From Antennarius striatus (Eukaryota > Chordata > Actinopteri > Lophiiformes > Antennariidae): a DNA stretch of 64,000 nt. Numbering within the stretch: position 1 is the stretch's first letter; every line of letters begins with the position of its first letter. The DNA lies in the NCBI RefSeq assembly GCF_040054535.1, contig NC_090794.1, positions 1,983,501 through 2,047,500 of the forward strand, read 5' to 3'. Below the pieces are notes generated by a model. It had not been told where the DNA came from. It saw nothing but the letters and a program-made list of their open reading frames with translations, and searched no databases. Positions 1 to 11,943 of this stretch are shown here, in pieces. The position numbers and the translations under genes are program-made.

Positions 1-1343
1 ATGATGTGGTGGAGCTCAACCCGTCCAACTTCAACCGGGAGGTGATCCAGAGTGACGGTCTGTGGCTGGTGGAGTTCTACGCTCCCTGGTGAGTCCACAC
101 CTGTGTGTTGGAGCCACCTGTTCAAAAGTTCTGGTCCCATCTTTCTCCTGGTTCCTCCTCCTGGAGGAGGTGATTTTGTGGAGCTCAGACTTATGCAGGT
201 GATCACGTGGTGTGTTGGAATGTAAAATCTGGTGGTTCTACTTCTTGTTTGGCTGAATTGTTTTATATATGAGGAGTGAAGGCGGTTCTGTTGTCGTAGA
301 AGCTGTGAAAATATTCCTTCTTCTGCAGCCTCGAACTGAAAACGCTGCTGGAATGTCTGTTAGAATTCTCCACAATAAAAACAACCCATTGTTTCCTCTC
401 TCGTTTATCTCCGCAGGTGTGGTCACTGTCAGAACCTGACTCCTGATTGGAAGAAGGCAGCCACCGCCCTGAAGGTAACCACGACCTCTCTGCTCCGAGT
501 TTGAGACGCGTGATGAAGGAAATACGTAGCACATCAGCCGTTAAACGTCTGATTTGCAACCCCTTCAGGGCATCGTGAAGGTCGGGGCAGTCGACGCCGA
601 TCAGCACAAGTCCCTAGGGGGTCAGTATGGCGTCAGAGGTTTCCCCACCATCAAGATCTTCGGCGCCAATAAGAACAAGCCAGAGGACTACCAGGGTACG
701 CTTTTTTTTTTGTTGCCGCTTCTGCTGCCCAATAAAGTTTTGATTGTTGTATTTAAATTGATTTTCTTCCCAATGTCTCCGCCCCCCCCCCCAGGCGGGC
801 GCAGCAGCCAGGCCATCGTAGACGGAGCCATGAACGCGTTACGCGCTCTGGTGAAGGACAGGCTGAGCGGTAACTCCGGCGGCTCCGGCTACAGCAGACA
901 GCAGCAGGGCGGCGGCGGCGGAGACAAGAAGGACGTGGTGGAGCTCACCGACGACAACTTCGACAAGCTGGTGCTGGGGGGCGACGACGTGTGGATGGTG
1001 GAGTTCTTCGCCCCCTGGTGTGGGCACTGCAAGAAGTGAGTTTGGCGCCACGGGCGGTCCAGAGAATCCACCAACATCCGTTCAGATGGTTTCCTCGGCT
1101 GAAGCAGGAAGTCACCGCTTGATTTTTTTTGTCGTCCGTAGCCTGGAGCCGGAGTGGGCGGCCGCCGCCACCGCCGTCAAGGAGCAGACGAAGGGCAAAG
1201 TTCGGCTGGGGGCCGTGGACGCCACCGTGCATCAGGCCGTGTCCAGCCGCTACGGGGTGAGTGCTGGCGTGTAAACGCCACGCCTGTTTGTAAATAAAGA
1301 TGAACATACGATCGGCTTTGACGCGGTGTGTGTGTGTGTGTGT

Positions 1344-1392
<49 letters not shown>

Positions 1393-2807
1393 TGTAGATC
1401 CGAGGTTTTCCCACCATCAAGATTTTCCGCAAAGGCGAGGAGCCCGAAGATTTCCAGGGAGGGCGTTCCCGCGGCGACATCATCGAGAAAGCTATGGATC
1501 TGTTCTCCGATAACATCCCTCCCCCCCAGCTGCTGGAGGTCAGTGCGTCGTCACGACGACACGCGCGTCCCCCCCTCCTCCCAAAAAAAACTAAGTTCAT
1601 CTGACGGATTTTGGGGATAAACTTGATAAAATAATGTCGGTGAGCGTTGCGTTCAAGTTGCGTGGGAAATGTCTGCTTCTCAGATCCTGAACGAAGACAT
1701 CGTGAAGAACACGTGCGAGGACAGTCAGCTGTGTGTGATCGCCGTGCTGCCGCACATCCTGGACACAGGTGAGACAGGCCACGCCCACTTAGGTTGAAAC
1801 GTGTTAGCGGTAGCGAGCTAGCATCGTTGCTCGACTGAGAGTGACGTGTGTGAGTTTACACACACACACACACACACACACCTTATGCTTGATACAGTGC
1901 AGTAAATATCCCTCACACCGCTTAGATTCAAGAGAAGGCAGCCGTCGCCATGGTAACTCACCTCAAATCGAAGGAGAGAACACGTCAGCGTGATTTTTTT
2001 TCTTTTTTCTTTTCGCTTCTTTTGAACAAACAATCAGCTTCCTGTCGTTTTAAGAGCTCAGGCTCCACCTGAAGCCGTTCGCCGGTTAATGGTACGTTAC
2101 CGACGGCGACCAGTCACTCACCGTCACGCTGTGGTTCGTATCCTAGGCGCCGCCGGCAGGAACAGCTACCTGGAGGTGATGACGGCGATGGCAGAGAAGT
2201 ACAAGAAGAAGATGTGGGGGTACGGATGAGTCACGCTGTGCGTTTGTGACTAATCCTGCTTCTGACTAACACCCCACCCCTCCCTGCCTGTCCCCCCCCC
2301 CCCCCATCAGCTGGCTGTGGACTGAAGCCGGGGCTCAGATGGACCTGGAGGCCTCTCTGGGCATCGGGGGGTTCGGGTACCCCGCCATGGCCGCCATCAA
2401 CTCCCGCAAGATGAAGTTCGCTCTGCTCAGAGGTTCCTTCAGCGAAACTGGCATCCACGAGTTCCTTAGGTAGGGGGGGGGCGCCGTTGGCCCCACCTTC
2501 ATTTCCTTTCAAAATAAAAGCATTTTGACGTTTCTTCCCCCCCCTCCCAGGGAGCTGTCGGTGCGCCGCGGCGCCTACGACACGTTCGGAAGCGGATCCA
2601 TGCCCAAGATCCACGCGGTGGAGCCGTGGGACGGCAAAGACGGACAGGTGGGGAGGAAACTGTTGGTTTGGTTTGGTTTGGGGGGGGGGTCGCCATCTCG
2701 TCATGACGCGTCCATTTTTAACTCTTTGTCCGTCGCAGCTTCCTGTGGAGGAGGAGTACGACCTCAGCGACGTCGACCTGGACGACTACAAGAATACGGA
2801 GCTGTGA
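1..2807 (+). CDS. pdia6: Protein disulfide isomerase A6 (P5), 5'-truncated by window edge
   Basis: This is an ER-lumen thiol oxidoreductase that forms and isomerises disulfides in secretory proteins. Exons read by eye: 1-88 (continues upstream), 417-474, 569-695, 795-1035, 1142-1256, 1398-1538, 1684-1768, 2147-2219, 2311-2469, 2551-2647, 2739-2807. They join to 416 codons plus stop with every junction in phase. Two thioredoxin domains are visible, each with an APWCGHC active site. The first is split by the intron between Trp and Cys (88/417); the second lies at about 1006-1029. Both carry the GFPTIKIF strand. A redox-inactive b-type domain follows, with KKMWGWLWTEAG and [14 protein letters not shown], then an acidic tail. 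The signal peptide exon lies before the window. Human P5 has 440 residues, so about 25-30 are missing. The last four residues are NTEL instead of KDEL. Several acceptors use pure poly-C tracts. Confidence 0.96.
1327..1388 (+). repeat. (TG)n microsatellite at a pdia6 3' splice site
   Basis: There are about 31 TG dinucleotides with one TA interruption, followed directly by T5, G and the TAG acceptor of the exon at 1398. The tract takes the place of an ordinary polypyrimidine tract. A shorter (CA)n run lies at about 1858-1881 in a later intron of the same gene. Confidence 0.95.
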
Positions 2808-3335
2808 GCTCCCCCCCCCTGGGGTGGGAATGGGATCCGGTCGATCGCCGCGTCGGTCGGACGCCGCCTCGCCCCCCCCCCCCAACACCTCCCCACCCCC
2901 ATCACCTCTCCTGTGGATGAATGGGAGACCCTCCGGTCGCCCGGTTACTGAGATACTCCAGAGACTCCTGCGGTTATTTTTTTGTTTGTCACTCAGACGG
3001 AAACAGGAAGTGAAGGTGGGGGGGGGGTCATTTTCCTGTTGAATATTTATAAGAGCACCCCCCAGCGAGGAGGTGGCCCGGGGGGCCTATTTTCAGATAA
3101 TTCTTCAACCCTCCACCCTGATGTGACTTTTATTTCTTTTCTAAATCGTGAATCTTGGGGGGGGGTGAATCTGCGTCCAGGACACACACTTGTGGCGGGG
3201 GGGGGGGGGACCGGCGCGGATGACTTGTGTAGATTTTTCTTACACGACTTTATTTGCAATTCTGTGAAAACAAAATGACAATTTTTTTTTTTTTTTGTTA
3301 CAAAAATAAAAAGGAATAAAAACGATCACGGCCTC
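2808..3335 (+). other. pdia6: pdia6 3' UTR with two poly(A) signals
   Basis: Non-coding sequence after the TGA, rich in G and C homopolymers. AATAAA occurs at 3305-3310 and 3315-3320, so cleavage is expected near 3330-3340. No other gene is seen here on the + strand. Confidence 0.6.
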
Positions 3336-3853
3336 CTGATTCACACAAACTGGTTTTTTTTGTTGTTTTTTTTTTTTGTTTGTTTTTTTTGACGACAACT
3401 CGTCGGCGGTCGCATGCAACACCGACGGCGTGCGGAGTTTAAGGACGGCGGCGCGTCGGCGTCCCCCGAAAAACATCAAGAAGCCACTTTTTAACACGGT
3501 TTTAGTCCAATCAGATGACAGCAAATAACGCACGTGGATCGGTCCTGGGGAGGGGGGGGGCAGGATGGGAGTCTGTAATACTTGTGAGCACATGATCCAG
3601 TCAGTATAAATAGATGATATGGCACTTCACTTATGGGGTGGTAGGAGTGGGGGGGGGCAACAAGCATGGGCAGAACACGTCGAGTGAAAGCACGCCAGAG
3701 TGAGACGCATCCGTTAATGTAAACATTAAGACATGGAGTGTTTGCTGGAATGAGAGGATTGTCTGTTGAAGGGGGGGTGAGGTTGAGTGGGGGGGGGGGG
3801 GGTGAGCAGCAGGAAGCTGGACGGTGGTGGGCGTGTCCTTGTCTCTGTCCTCA
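3230..3853 (-). other. hpcal1: hpcal1 3' UTR (candidate)
   Basis: Sequence 3' of the hpcal1 stop on the minus strand. TTTATT at 3249-3254 (AATAAA on the minus strand) is the best poly(A) signal seen, placing the transcript end near 3230. That would overlap the end of the convergent pdia6 transcript by about 100 bp. The + strand here has G-runs at 3768-3802, so the hpcal1 mRNA would be C-rich there. Confidence 0.5.
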
Positions 3854-6291
3854 TCAGAACTGGCGGGACGTCCCCTGATCGGACTGCAGCAGCCTCACGA
3901 TGGACGGGTCGCTCTTGGCACCTTTGATGAACTCCTCCAGAGACAACCGACCTGCGAGGAAGAGGAGGGTGAGTTTACGGCATCCGGCCAGCAGGGGGCG
4001 CCGCTGTGTTATTTTTAATACAACATTTGACTAGACTGTCTGAATAGACGTTACATTCCTGTATCATTTTAAATCTTTATTTTATACTTAAGTTTTTTTT
4101 CTGAGCAACAACAAACAGAAACTTTGTCTTAAAATAAATTTTACGATAAAATAGACAATTTTTGGTGAATTTGCCCCTCCCTCCTGCCCCGCCCCCTGCA
4201 CCTATCTATGTCTGTACACTCTGACCTTCTGCTTCTCTAACATCTGGGCGTCCCCTGAACGGTTTCTAAACATCCAGATGTGACACACCCCCCCCCTCCC
4301 CGTCCCCAAGACCGGGCCAGGTAGTCGGCCGTCGTCGCCACCTCACCTTTTCACACTAAATGTCAAAGCACTCGTGTTGAAGTGTTCCCACCGCAGACGG
4401 CTGATAATGATCTGGTGACTCATGTTGGTTCATGTTGTTTTCAGAAACCCCCCCGCACCCCCCCCACCCCCACTTCTCCCAGCAGACCCTGCTTCCATCC
4501 GGTTCTTAGAAGGAATCTGAACACGTCGGGGGTCACAAAAACTCCCTAAACTCCCATAAACCACAATTTGTTTGAAGGGGAGGCTGCCCACCCCCCCACC
4601 TTGAGTCTCTTCTGAAGTGGACAAACGAGGATAACGAGAAACCAGACGAGGGGGGTGGGGGTCCTCCTCTTCCTCTTGATGCATCTGGATCCAGACGGGT
4701 TTTAATGGCGGCAGTAAACGCCCCACCCCCCCTCTTCCTGCCCCCCGCCCCTAACTGGTCTGATGTGGTTGCTCAAATCAGGTCAGACACTTACATAACT
4801 CACGTTTTATCATATTTATGTATTTTTGACTCTCTTGATGTGAAAGTTTTTTTCGTCCTGATCGAGGATGGTTCTATTTTTATTTCTGTCTCCGCTCTAA
4901 AATCTTAATTCTAGCCGAGTCATGTTAGTTTATTCATCAGCGCAACTATAAATACGACACTTTGTGACTCTTTAAAGCTTCCAGACGCTGCCTGCTGGGC
5001 TCCCCTATGGAGCTTTTATTGTATTTGAAGTGCTTTATAAAGTATATTTATAAGCAGCCTCCACTCATGGGCTGTTCATTAAAGATCTGATCTGATTGGA
5101 TCTGATTTCATCTGATCTGATCTGATCGGATCTGATCTGGATGGAACCATCAATCTTACCGTCGTTGTCGATGTCCATCTGTCTGAAGATCTTGTCCGTC
5201 CTCTTCTCGGGTGTCGATTCATCCTCGGGCATCTTCATCACCGATGACACCATCTTGTAAATGGCCTGTAAAGGACAGCCGGAGCTATTTCTGTTAAGCG
5301 TAAATTTACTTCCTTTTGTTGTCTGTGAAGCTTCTTTGAAGAACTTCATTTCATCTGATCGCTCTGACCCGTTTTCCCCGTTGCTACCCGGTGACTTTCT
5401 GACAGACGAAGCTCGTCCAGCTTTTATTTATTTATTTATTTATTCCCTCTCCGTTTGCATCTTTTAAAAGACGTGTGGTTCTAGAGGCTGAAGCAACAGA
5501 AGCGCTGCTGCTTTTCCTTTCTTTTCTTTTTTTTTTTTTGCATTCATTTGTATCCACAAACACAAAGGGACTGAGCCAATATTGATATGGCCCTGCAGGC
5601 TGCTCAGCTCTCCATATTGGAAGAATAAATATAGCCCCGGTGATAAGAAAAAAAGGGAAAGGGCAGCCAGCATCTGTGATGGGAGGTGAAAATATTCTGA
5701 CTGCTACGCCTGAAAATAGAAATGTACAGAATAAAATGTGAGTTTTCCCAGTTTCCGCAGCTAAATGTGAGGATTTACTTCTGATTTGGGGAGTTGAGAC
5801 GTAAAAGAGACCTGAAACTAGCAAATCCAGACGATAAAATCCGACATGAATCTGTAGCGTCGGCGCTATCTAACGCTAACGCCTCATCAGGTCACGCCGG
5901 GTCGCGTCCTCACCTGCACGATCTCCAGCATCTCCGCCCGGCTGATGTAGCCGTTCCCGTCCAGGTCGTACATGCTGAACGCCCAGCGCAGCTTCTGCTC
6001 CAGGCCGCCGCGCGACGTCACGCTCAGGGCGATGATGAACTCCCTGAAGTCGATGGTGGCGTCGCCGTTGGTGTCGAACGTGCGGAAGACGTGCTCGGCG
6101 AACTTGGAGGCGTCTCCGTAAGGGAAGAAGTTGGCGTAGATCTTCTTGAACTCCTCCACCGTCAGGTGTCCGGTGGGGCAGTCCTTCAGGAAGCCGCGGT
6201 ACCACTCCTGCAGCTCGTGGTCGGTGAACTCCGTGTTCTCCCGCAGGTCGTTCAGGACCTCGGGACGCAGCTTGCTGTTCTGCTTCCCCAT
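3854..6291 (-). CDS. hpcal1: Hippocalcin-like protein 1 (neuronal calcium sensor, VILIP-3)
   Basis: This is a calcium-myristoyl switch protein of the visinin/recoverin family that moves to membranes on calcium binding. Three coding exons on the minus strand: 5914-6291, 5160-5265 and 3854-3951, joining to 193 codons plus stop, the usual family length. The N-terminus MGKQNSK gives the Gly2 myristoylation site. EF1 is the usual non-binding Cys-Pro form (KDCPTG). EF2 (residues 73-84) reads [12 protein letters not shown], with Ala where the loop normally has Gly. EF3 (109-120) and EF4 look canonical. The segment [13 protein letters not shown] and the CPTGHLTV stretch match HPCAL1 better than HPCA. 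The C-terminus ends RQF, with Ser replacing the usual Cys after VRLLQ. The start is the only in-frame Met with a myristoylation context. The gene converges on pdia6. Confidence 0.95.
3988..4001 (+). promoter_or_regulatory. CTCF-type motif in hpcal1 last intron
   Basis: CCAGCAGGGGGCGC matches the CTCF core consensus CCASYAGRKGGCRS at all 14 positions. It lies 37 bp from the last coding exon of hpcal1, between the hpcal1 and pdia6 3' ends. Motif match only; occupancy is unknown. Confidence 0.45.
5083..5143 (+). repeat. Degenerate pentanucleotide (GATCT/TGATC) tandem repeat
   Basis: About a dozen imperfect 5-bp units such as TCTGA. The block starts about 15 bp inside the intron from the minus-strand splice donor at 5158-5159. 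Confidence 0.85.
5266..5913 (-). other. hpcal1: hpcal1 intron between coding exons 1 and 2
   Basis: 648-bp intron with consensus donor and acceptor on the minus strand. It holds a short TTTA repeat near 5426-5442 and a T-rich tract near 5515-5540. No other feature is seen. Confidence 0.7.
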
Positions 6292-6375
6292 GACAGGAAC
6301 GCGGTAGAAGGAATCGCTGAGATGTTTCCTGTGCTCTCGCTCCCCACGCCACCGGCTGCTTGGCGTCTTCTGCTC
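6292..6375 (-). other. hpcal1: hpcal1 5' UTR part of first coding exon
   Basis: Minus-strand sequence from the ATG back to a CTGTAG acceptor (CTACAG at 6376-6381 on the + strand). The acceptor implies at least one upstream non-coding exon. The pyrimidine tract before it is weak, so this boundary is tentative. Confidence 0.45.
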
Positions 6376-6381
6376 CTACAG

Positions 6382-9300
6382 GGAGACCAACATCCCTCAT
6401 TAACAACCCGTGTTTGGCTTTCATAAATGATTCAACGGCTCGATATTTCCTCTCAGCTTGCGGTGTATTTATTATAAAACACGTGTTGATGGTGGCGCCC
6501 GAGTCCAAACACAGGAGACAAACAGAGATGAGATTACAACTCGGTCTCTGTGGAGACGCCGTGAAGCCTCTGGCACTTCCTGGTTTTTGCTGTCCTCAGC
6601 CGGTACCGACGGTCGCTTCGCCAACAATCCCCCACGTTTATGCGAAAATGACTTCTGCGAGGTTTTCAGCAGGTGCACGACGTACAACGACTGAAAGGAA
6701 ACCAAACAAAGACGTTTGAAGCGTCTGACCACCTGTGCCTATTCACCTTCAGGTTGCCTGTTTTGGTCTGAATTCTGTTTCCATGGTTCTATTCTGCACA
6801 ATCCATTTATTCATCATGGGGCGCAGAAAAATAAACGGTTAGGGCAGTAACGATATTACATGTCAAGGACACAAATAAAGTGTATTCCTAAAAGAAGTAC
6901 AAATTTATGGCTGATTGATCGTTTTTCAGGAATCCGTGCGACAGGAGAGGTTCGAAGGAGTCTGGGGAAGAAACGACAGAAGAATAGGGTGGATGTAAGA
7001 AAGGCAAAGAACACACGATGGCTGCGCTCATCTTCATCTTTTTACAACGTGTATCTGGTAAAGCGTGTGTGGGAGGGACAGAAACGGAGAGGTGTGGGGG
7101 CAGGGAGGAGGAAAGAATGGAGAAGTGTGACACATAGAAGGAAGAAACTATTTCCAGCGATACTATGAGCTGCTTTCCTGAAAGCTGCGCTTCAATTACA
7201 TAATAGCCCCCCCCCCCCCCAAATGACACCCACCCCTTATAATGAATTTATATGGGAGGAAGACACACATTATCCCCCCCTGTTCTTTCAATTATTGAAC
7301 TCCCATCACTCCTGCCGGCGCCGGCACCGGAGCGAATCCCTCTGGATGTGAACCAAGGCGAGCGGTGTGACTTCAGATGAGGGCTCCTCCGCCCACGGAC
7401 GCCCCCTTTTTTTCATAATTGTCAAACGTGTGTAATTTCCTGTGGTTTTATGAATCGGAGACGCGGAGGAAAATGACGAGCAGCAAACGCCGGAGACACG
7501 ACGCGGCGTTCTATCCTCGTTTGGGCTCAGGTGACAGTGAAATCAGCCGCTCAGCACAAGGGATTGGCACACATGACTGGAGGATGAGGCCTCATTTGTG
7601 TCTGGAAATAGAACGGATTTCATTTGGTTTTTGTTTTATTCATTTTTTAATTTATTATATAACTTAAATAAAGAATTAAGTATAAAAAAAACCCGCCTTC
7701 CGACAAGTTCCCCTGCAAAAATCTTCCCTAGTCTTCCACTTGTAACGTGATGTCCTAGTGGTCATCTGAGGGTACTGCAGCACAGCGTGTTTTGGAAACT
7801 TTGCATGAGCTTTAATAACAATGTCATAACAACTCGTATCTCCTGCCCCGCCTTTGTTAGCTTAACTTAGCTCCATGCTTCGCTCCACTATAACGTTCCA
7901 AAAACATTTAATTTTCTTTTTCATTCGACTTGACCCTCGTTTGACCCTCATTACATAAGAATGAATTTAAAAAAAAAGGTGGCGTCAGTGTAATCTGCTC
8001 TTGACACGTTTAGATGGGATCCTTATCGCCAGCTTGGGCAACACTATAAACACAACGTCAGACGCGAACAGTTTTATAAATGACAGTCCGGGCTCTTCCG
8101 TTCTAGCGTACAACAGGATGAGGAAGCGGCAGCGCCGCCTCAACCCCAGGGTCACATGGACTCAGCAGAGGCTGAGCAGACGCTTGGGCGTCGCTCTTTA
8201 TTCCCTTCGAACGCACAAAAGCCACATGGAATCCAGAAGATTCCAGCCTGTTGAGGTTCCAAGGAGGCTAAATCAAGGGCTAACATTTGGAAAGAAAAAA
8301 ACAACTGTAAAACCAGCCTGTAAACTGTTCAAATAATCAACACACTCGGATGAAGATTGAGGGTTGCAAAACTGTTTTAGAAACTCCCTCAACTGAGCCT
8401 AGAATCCCGTGGATTGCTCCTCAGGTGTCTTTCATATATTTTAGGTACAGAAAGTCGTAATAAATGTTAAATTCCCTAAACGTGCACGCAGAACATTCCA
8501 GCCTCTTCAGCTGTCACTTCTTAAACTTTGGACCCAAAGTGGAAAATGTTGAGAAATGTGGTCAGAAATAACTTCTAGATGTCTCTCTGCGCTGACATCT
8601 TCGTGACCCTCCTCCGAGCAGAGGAACAGACGCGGGGAAACGTTAGCCGGCGAGTCGTTTGATGCACAACAGCCCCGCGAGATTGTCATTCCACGTCCAG
8701 TGTTTGCAATTCCCCTCGATTACACAGCAACAGTTTCCCTCCGTGTCCCCAACCCCCATCGGCCATCCCTGCTCTGTATGGTCCAGTTTTTCCACTGGCT
8801 TCCCCGCCTAATGAGACTGTTTCACACAGCAGCTCCCCCGACCCCCCCCTTCCTAAGGCATCCTGTAAACCTCTGACCAAGTTTCGCTGCTTGTTTGCCG
8901 ATCTCAGGCCCACCTCTTTTCCTGGTTAAGGGCTTGTCACAACAAAGAGAGCCATTATTCTTTTCCCAGATGCTCGTTACGTCTGGCGAAGCCAAAGAGG
9001 ACAAGGAGAGAAGAAGTGGATCCATAAAGTGTGACACGGCTCAGATGGAGCTCATTACGCTTCTGACATCAGTGGCAGAGGACAGGAAACGAGACGCTGA
9101 CGGAGGTAAAGATATAGAAAAGATAAAGCCGGGTTATTTTTATCTCAGTTTTAAAACAAGCAAAGGCCGAGCAAAGGGAGGAACGCACTGAAACACACGG
9201 ATGTTGTCAGCCAATAGCGTGGCTACCTTCCAAAAATCTGCGATGTAGTAAAGCCGTGTATCTTGAAGCGCGAATAAGCGAGGGATGACTGTAACAGCAC

Positions 9301-11943
9301 AGAGAGAATAAGAAAAAATAGAGTAAATGAGAAGAAGAAGAAAACATAAATAAATGAAGATTTTAACGGTCTGATTTGAAAATAAATAATCTTTTGCACA
9401 TAAACTGTTTTCTGTGCATATCAAATTGGTTTTGTGTTGGTTAGACAAAATTAAAAATTTAACAGCAAACCAAAATTTGTGAATTCCCCAGTTTGGGATC
9501 ATTAAAGTATATCTAATCTAATCTGTTTCCCCTCCGCTACAAACATCACGTGTAGGGAATCTTCTTCTCGCCGTCTGCCTCTCAACGCTTTGGAGCGGAA
9601 AGCGCGTGAAACGAACCGACGTGGTTCGGCGCGCAGAAAGAAAGGCAGACTGAAGCCCGCTGCGCTGAAGTGGAGCTGAGAGAAACCGAAGTTCAGCTGC
9701 TTCAGGAGGACGAGGAGTCGGTCCAGGGTGAGAGGAGGAGGAGGAAGAAGAAGACTAAATGAGCTCTCCAGTTATTCTGGCTTCCAGCGCTGCTCTGTGC
9801 CAGCCTCTCTGAACTAGTGTCAGAGAATATCATGCATTGGATCAGGATGAAGTCCCCTGACACACCAGTCGTCAAGGCAACAGGATAGTAGTGCTTAGGC
9901 TTATGAGAGGGAGGCGGTGTAACTATCAATCTGGGGCGCCGGCAGGACAGGAGATGTAACAAGACTCAGGAGAAACGAGAACAGTTTTTAACTGCGCATT
10001 TCAAGCCGAGCAGCTGAACGGCGTCGGCTGGTTCTCGGATCTCCAAATGAAATTCGCGTTTTGTTTTTATCGAACGGTATTTCTGAGAGGACGAGGGCGT
10101 GATTCAGTTTCAGAAACAGACGCTTCACATGGTTTTTGCATCAGAAAAAAAAAAGAACAAGATTCTTCACAATGTGAATATTTCATGAGAATTATGTTTT
10201 CCTGACAGGAAGTTGTGATAATATAATTTTGTGAATTACTATTAGCTAGTTTAGTGTGTAATATTTATTTATCAAGTAGATCAAGCTCTCTTTAGCAAGA
10301 TGCAAGATGATGACACACGACTAGAGTGTTTATAATTCTATTAATGAGCTATTTAAGTCTGTATTTATGTGATTCGCACAAATGGTTGTCTCCATGGAGG
10401 TTACCGGCTTCCGTTGTTTTGACTTTTGTTTGCTATCAGAAGATTAACGATCACAGTTTACCTGAAAGAGGTTTTATCGTAAAAATATTTTAATATTTTG
10501 GAGCAGATTCAAAGAAAAAATGTTTTTTCCTATTAATTATTTGTGACTGATTAATTCTAAAACTCCGCTCACAAAATGTGTTATGTGTATGAATCACAGA
10601 TTTTCAAGTGCTGAATAAAGTTTCATAAAATGTTTTTATCAGGATGCTGTTTGCATAAATGTACCAAAAGCAGAGTGTTTGTAAATGTATTTTTCTAATT
10701 TGCTTGAATTTCCTATTTTCATCCGCGTGCTAAATTTACTTCCATCATGGAAAATGTGTTTCCTGCATCTGTTTATTTTGCTGCTTGCCTGATATTTCGG
10801 TGACACAACTAAAACAGAGAAACTCTTATCAGCCGGTTATGAGCGGAATAATTTTATTCCAGTGGCTCAATAAGTGGAATTTGGTTTCAGGCTGGTCTTG
10901 ATGGACGGATGTACCAAATTTCATCCACTTAATTCCTGCAGCCAAGATTATTGCTTTGCATGTTGTGATCAAGGAGTGTCAAGAATCTGACTTTCCAGTT
11001 TTGGCAAGCAGATTTTCTTAACTGTGGATTAATTCAGATGGATTATTTTAATCCATAATGTCGAATAAAAGCATGAAATGCCAAAAAAAAAAGTGTCTTA
11101 CAATTTCCTTTATTATGAAATTGTTATTATGCAAACGTTTAACCATTAAATGTGTTGAGAAAGTTAAAAAGAAAAAAAAAGTCGAGATTTTAAAAGTATG
11201 ATGACTATTACATTGACCGAGAGTGTTACTGATTCAGCAGCAGTAATAACATCATATGTAAGCACATAATTTAAAAAAAAACGCAGCATGGATTCAATAA
11301 AAAGATGTGATCTGAGTGGAGGGGGCCTGTGGGGGCCCTCGGGGGCCCCCCGGCTCGGCTTTATGTCTAGAGACGCCCCTGCTGCTTCGTATTATGAGCC
11401 ACGATGGCATTTAACTGACATCTGTGCAGCAATTAAAAAGGTACTAATGACGTCATAATCAGTGTTAACACCTCAGGGTAACTTAGGTGAGGGTCTGACG
11501 TGGGTGTGACCCCCCCCACCCCACCCCCTCCTCTGCTTTGTAGAGGGAAAGTAACAGCAGATGTAACATGACATCACTTTCCAACCAACATTTGTATTTT
11601 GATAAAGTGATGAACACTCACCTCTTTCGGTGCGGGACGGGGGGCCGGGGGGGTGGGGGGGGAGGATGTAAATAAATTGGGAGTCCAATTTATTTAAACC
11701 CACTTTTCCTCTTCTGACGTCACCACCAGCCGAACTTAACCGTTACGGGAGTCTTTATCATAACACCTCTGGGGAGGGGAAAAAAAAATCTGGAATAAAA
11801 TAAAAAAATAAAAAAAACACAAACAGGAGAGTAATTATATATATATATATATTTGACACGTAAAGATAAACAAATAAAGTTTTATCGTAAATGTCGCGTT
11901 TTTTTTTTTTAAGCTAGCTTCTGGTTAAGCTAGCCGCGCCTAC
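6382..11943. other. Non-coding: hpcal1 5' intron or upstream DNA
   Basis: I see no supported coding gene in these 5.5 kb; the short open frames lack family similarity and splice context. A GC palindrome TGCCGGCGCCGGCA lies at 7313-7326. Around 9480-9525 the sequence TTTGGGATCATTAAAGTATATC followed by short ATCT-type units resembles the 3' tails of fish LINE/SINE elements. A GC-richer stretch is at 9540-9730. A G/C-run block at 11318-11375 looks like repeat debris. Confidence 0.5.

Larger units (their letters stand above)
3952..5159 (-). other. hpcal1: hpcal1 intron 3' of coding exon 2
   Basis: Intron between the second and third coding exons. It contains poly-C/poly-G runs, the CTCF-type motif and the TGATC-type tandem repeat. 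No coding sequence is seen. Confidence 0.7.

Noticed and set aside
5914-6291. Assignment as hippocalcin (HPCA)
   Set aside because: [10 protein letters not shown] and CPTGHLTV match HPCAL1 rather than HPCA, and the pdia6 neighbour fits the HPCAL1 locus.
5794-6508. Two 210-codon open frames overlapping the hpcal1 first coding exon (one antisense, one alternative frame)
   Set aside because: They are shadows of the GC-rich hpcal1 exon. The real frame has an exact calcium-sensor match and proper splice sites; these show no family similarity.
8001-8336. 111-codon open frame upstream of hpcal1
   Set aside because: No recognisable motif, no splice or promoter context, and composition like the surrounding non-coding DNA.
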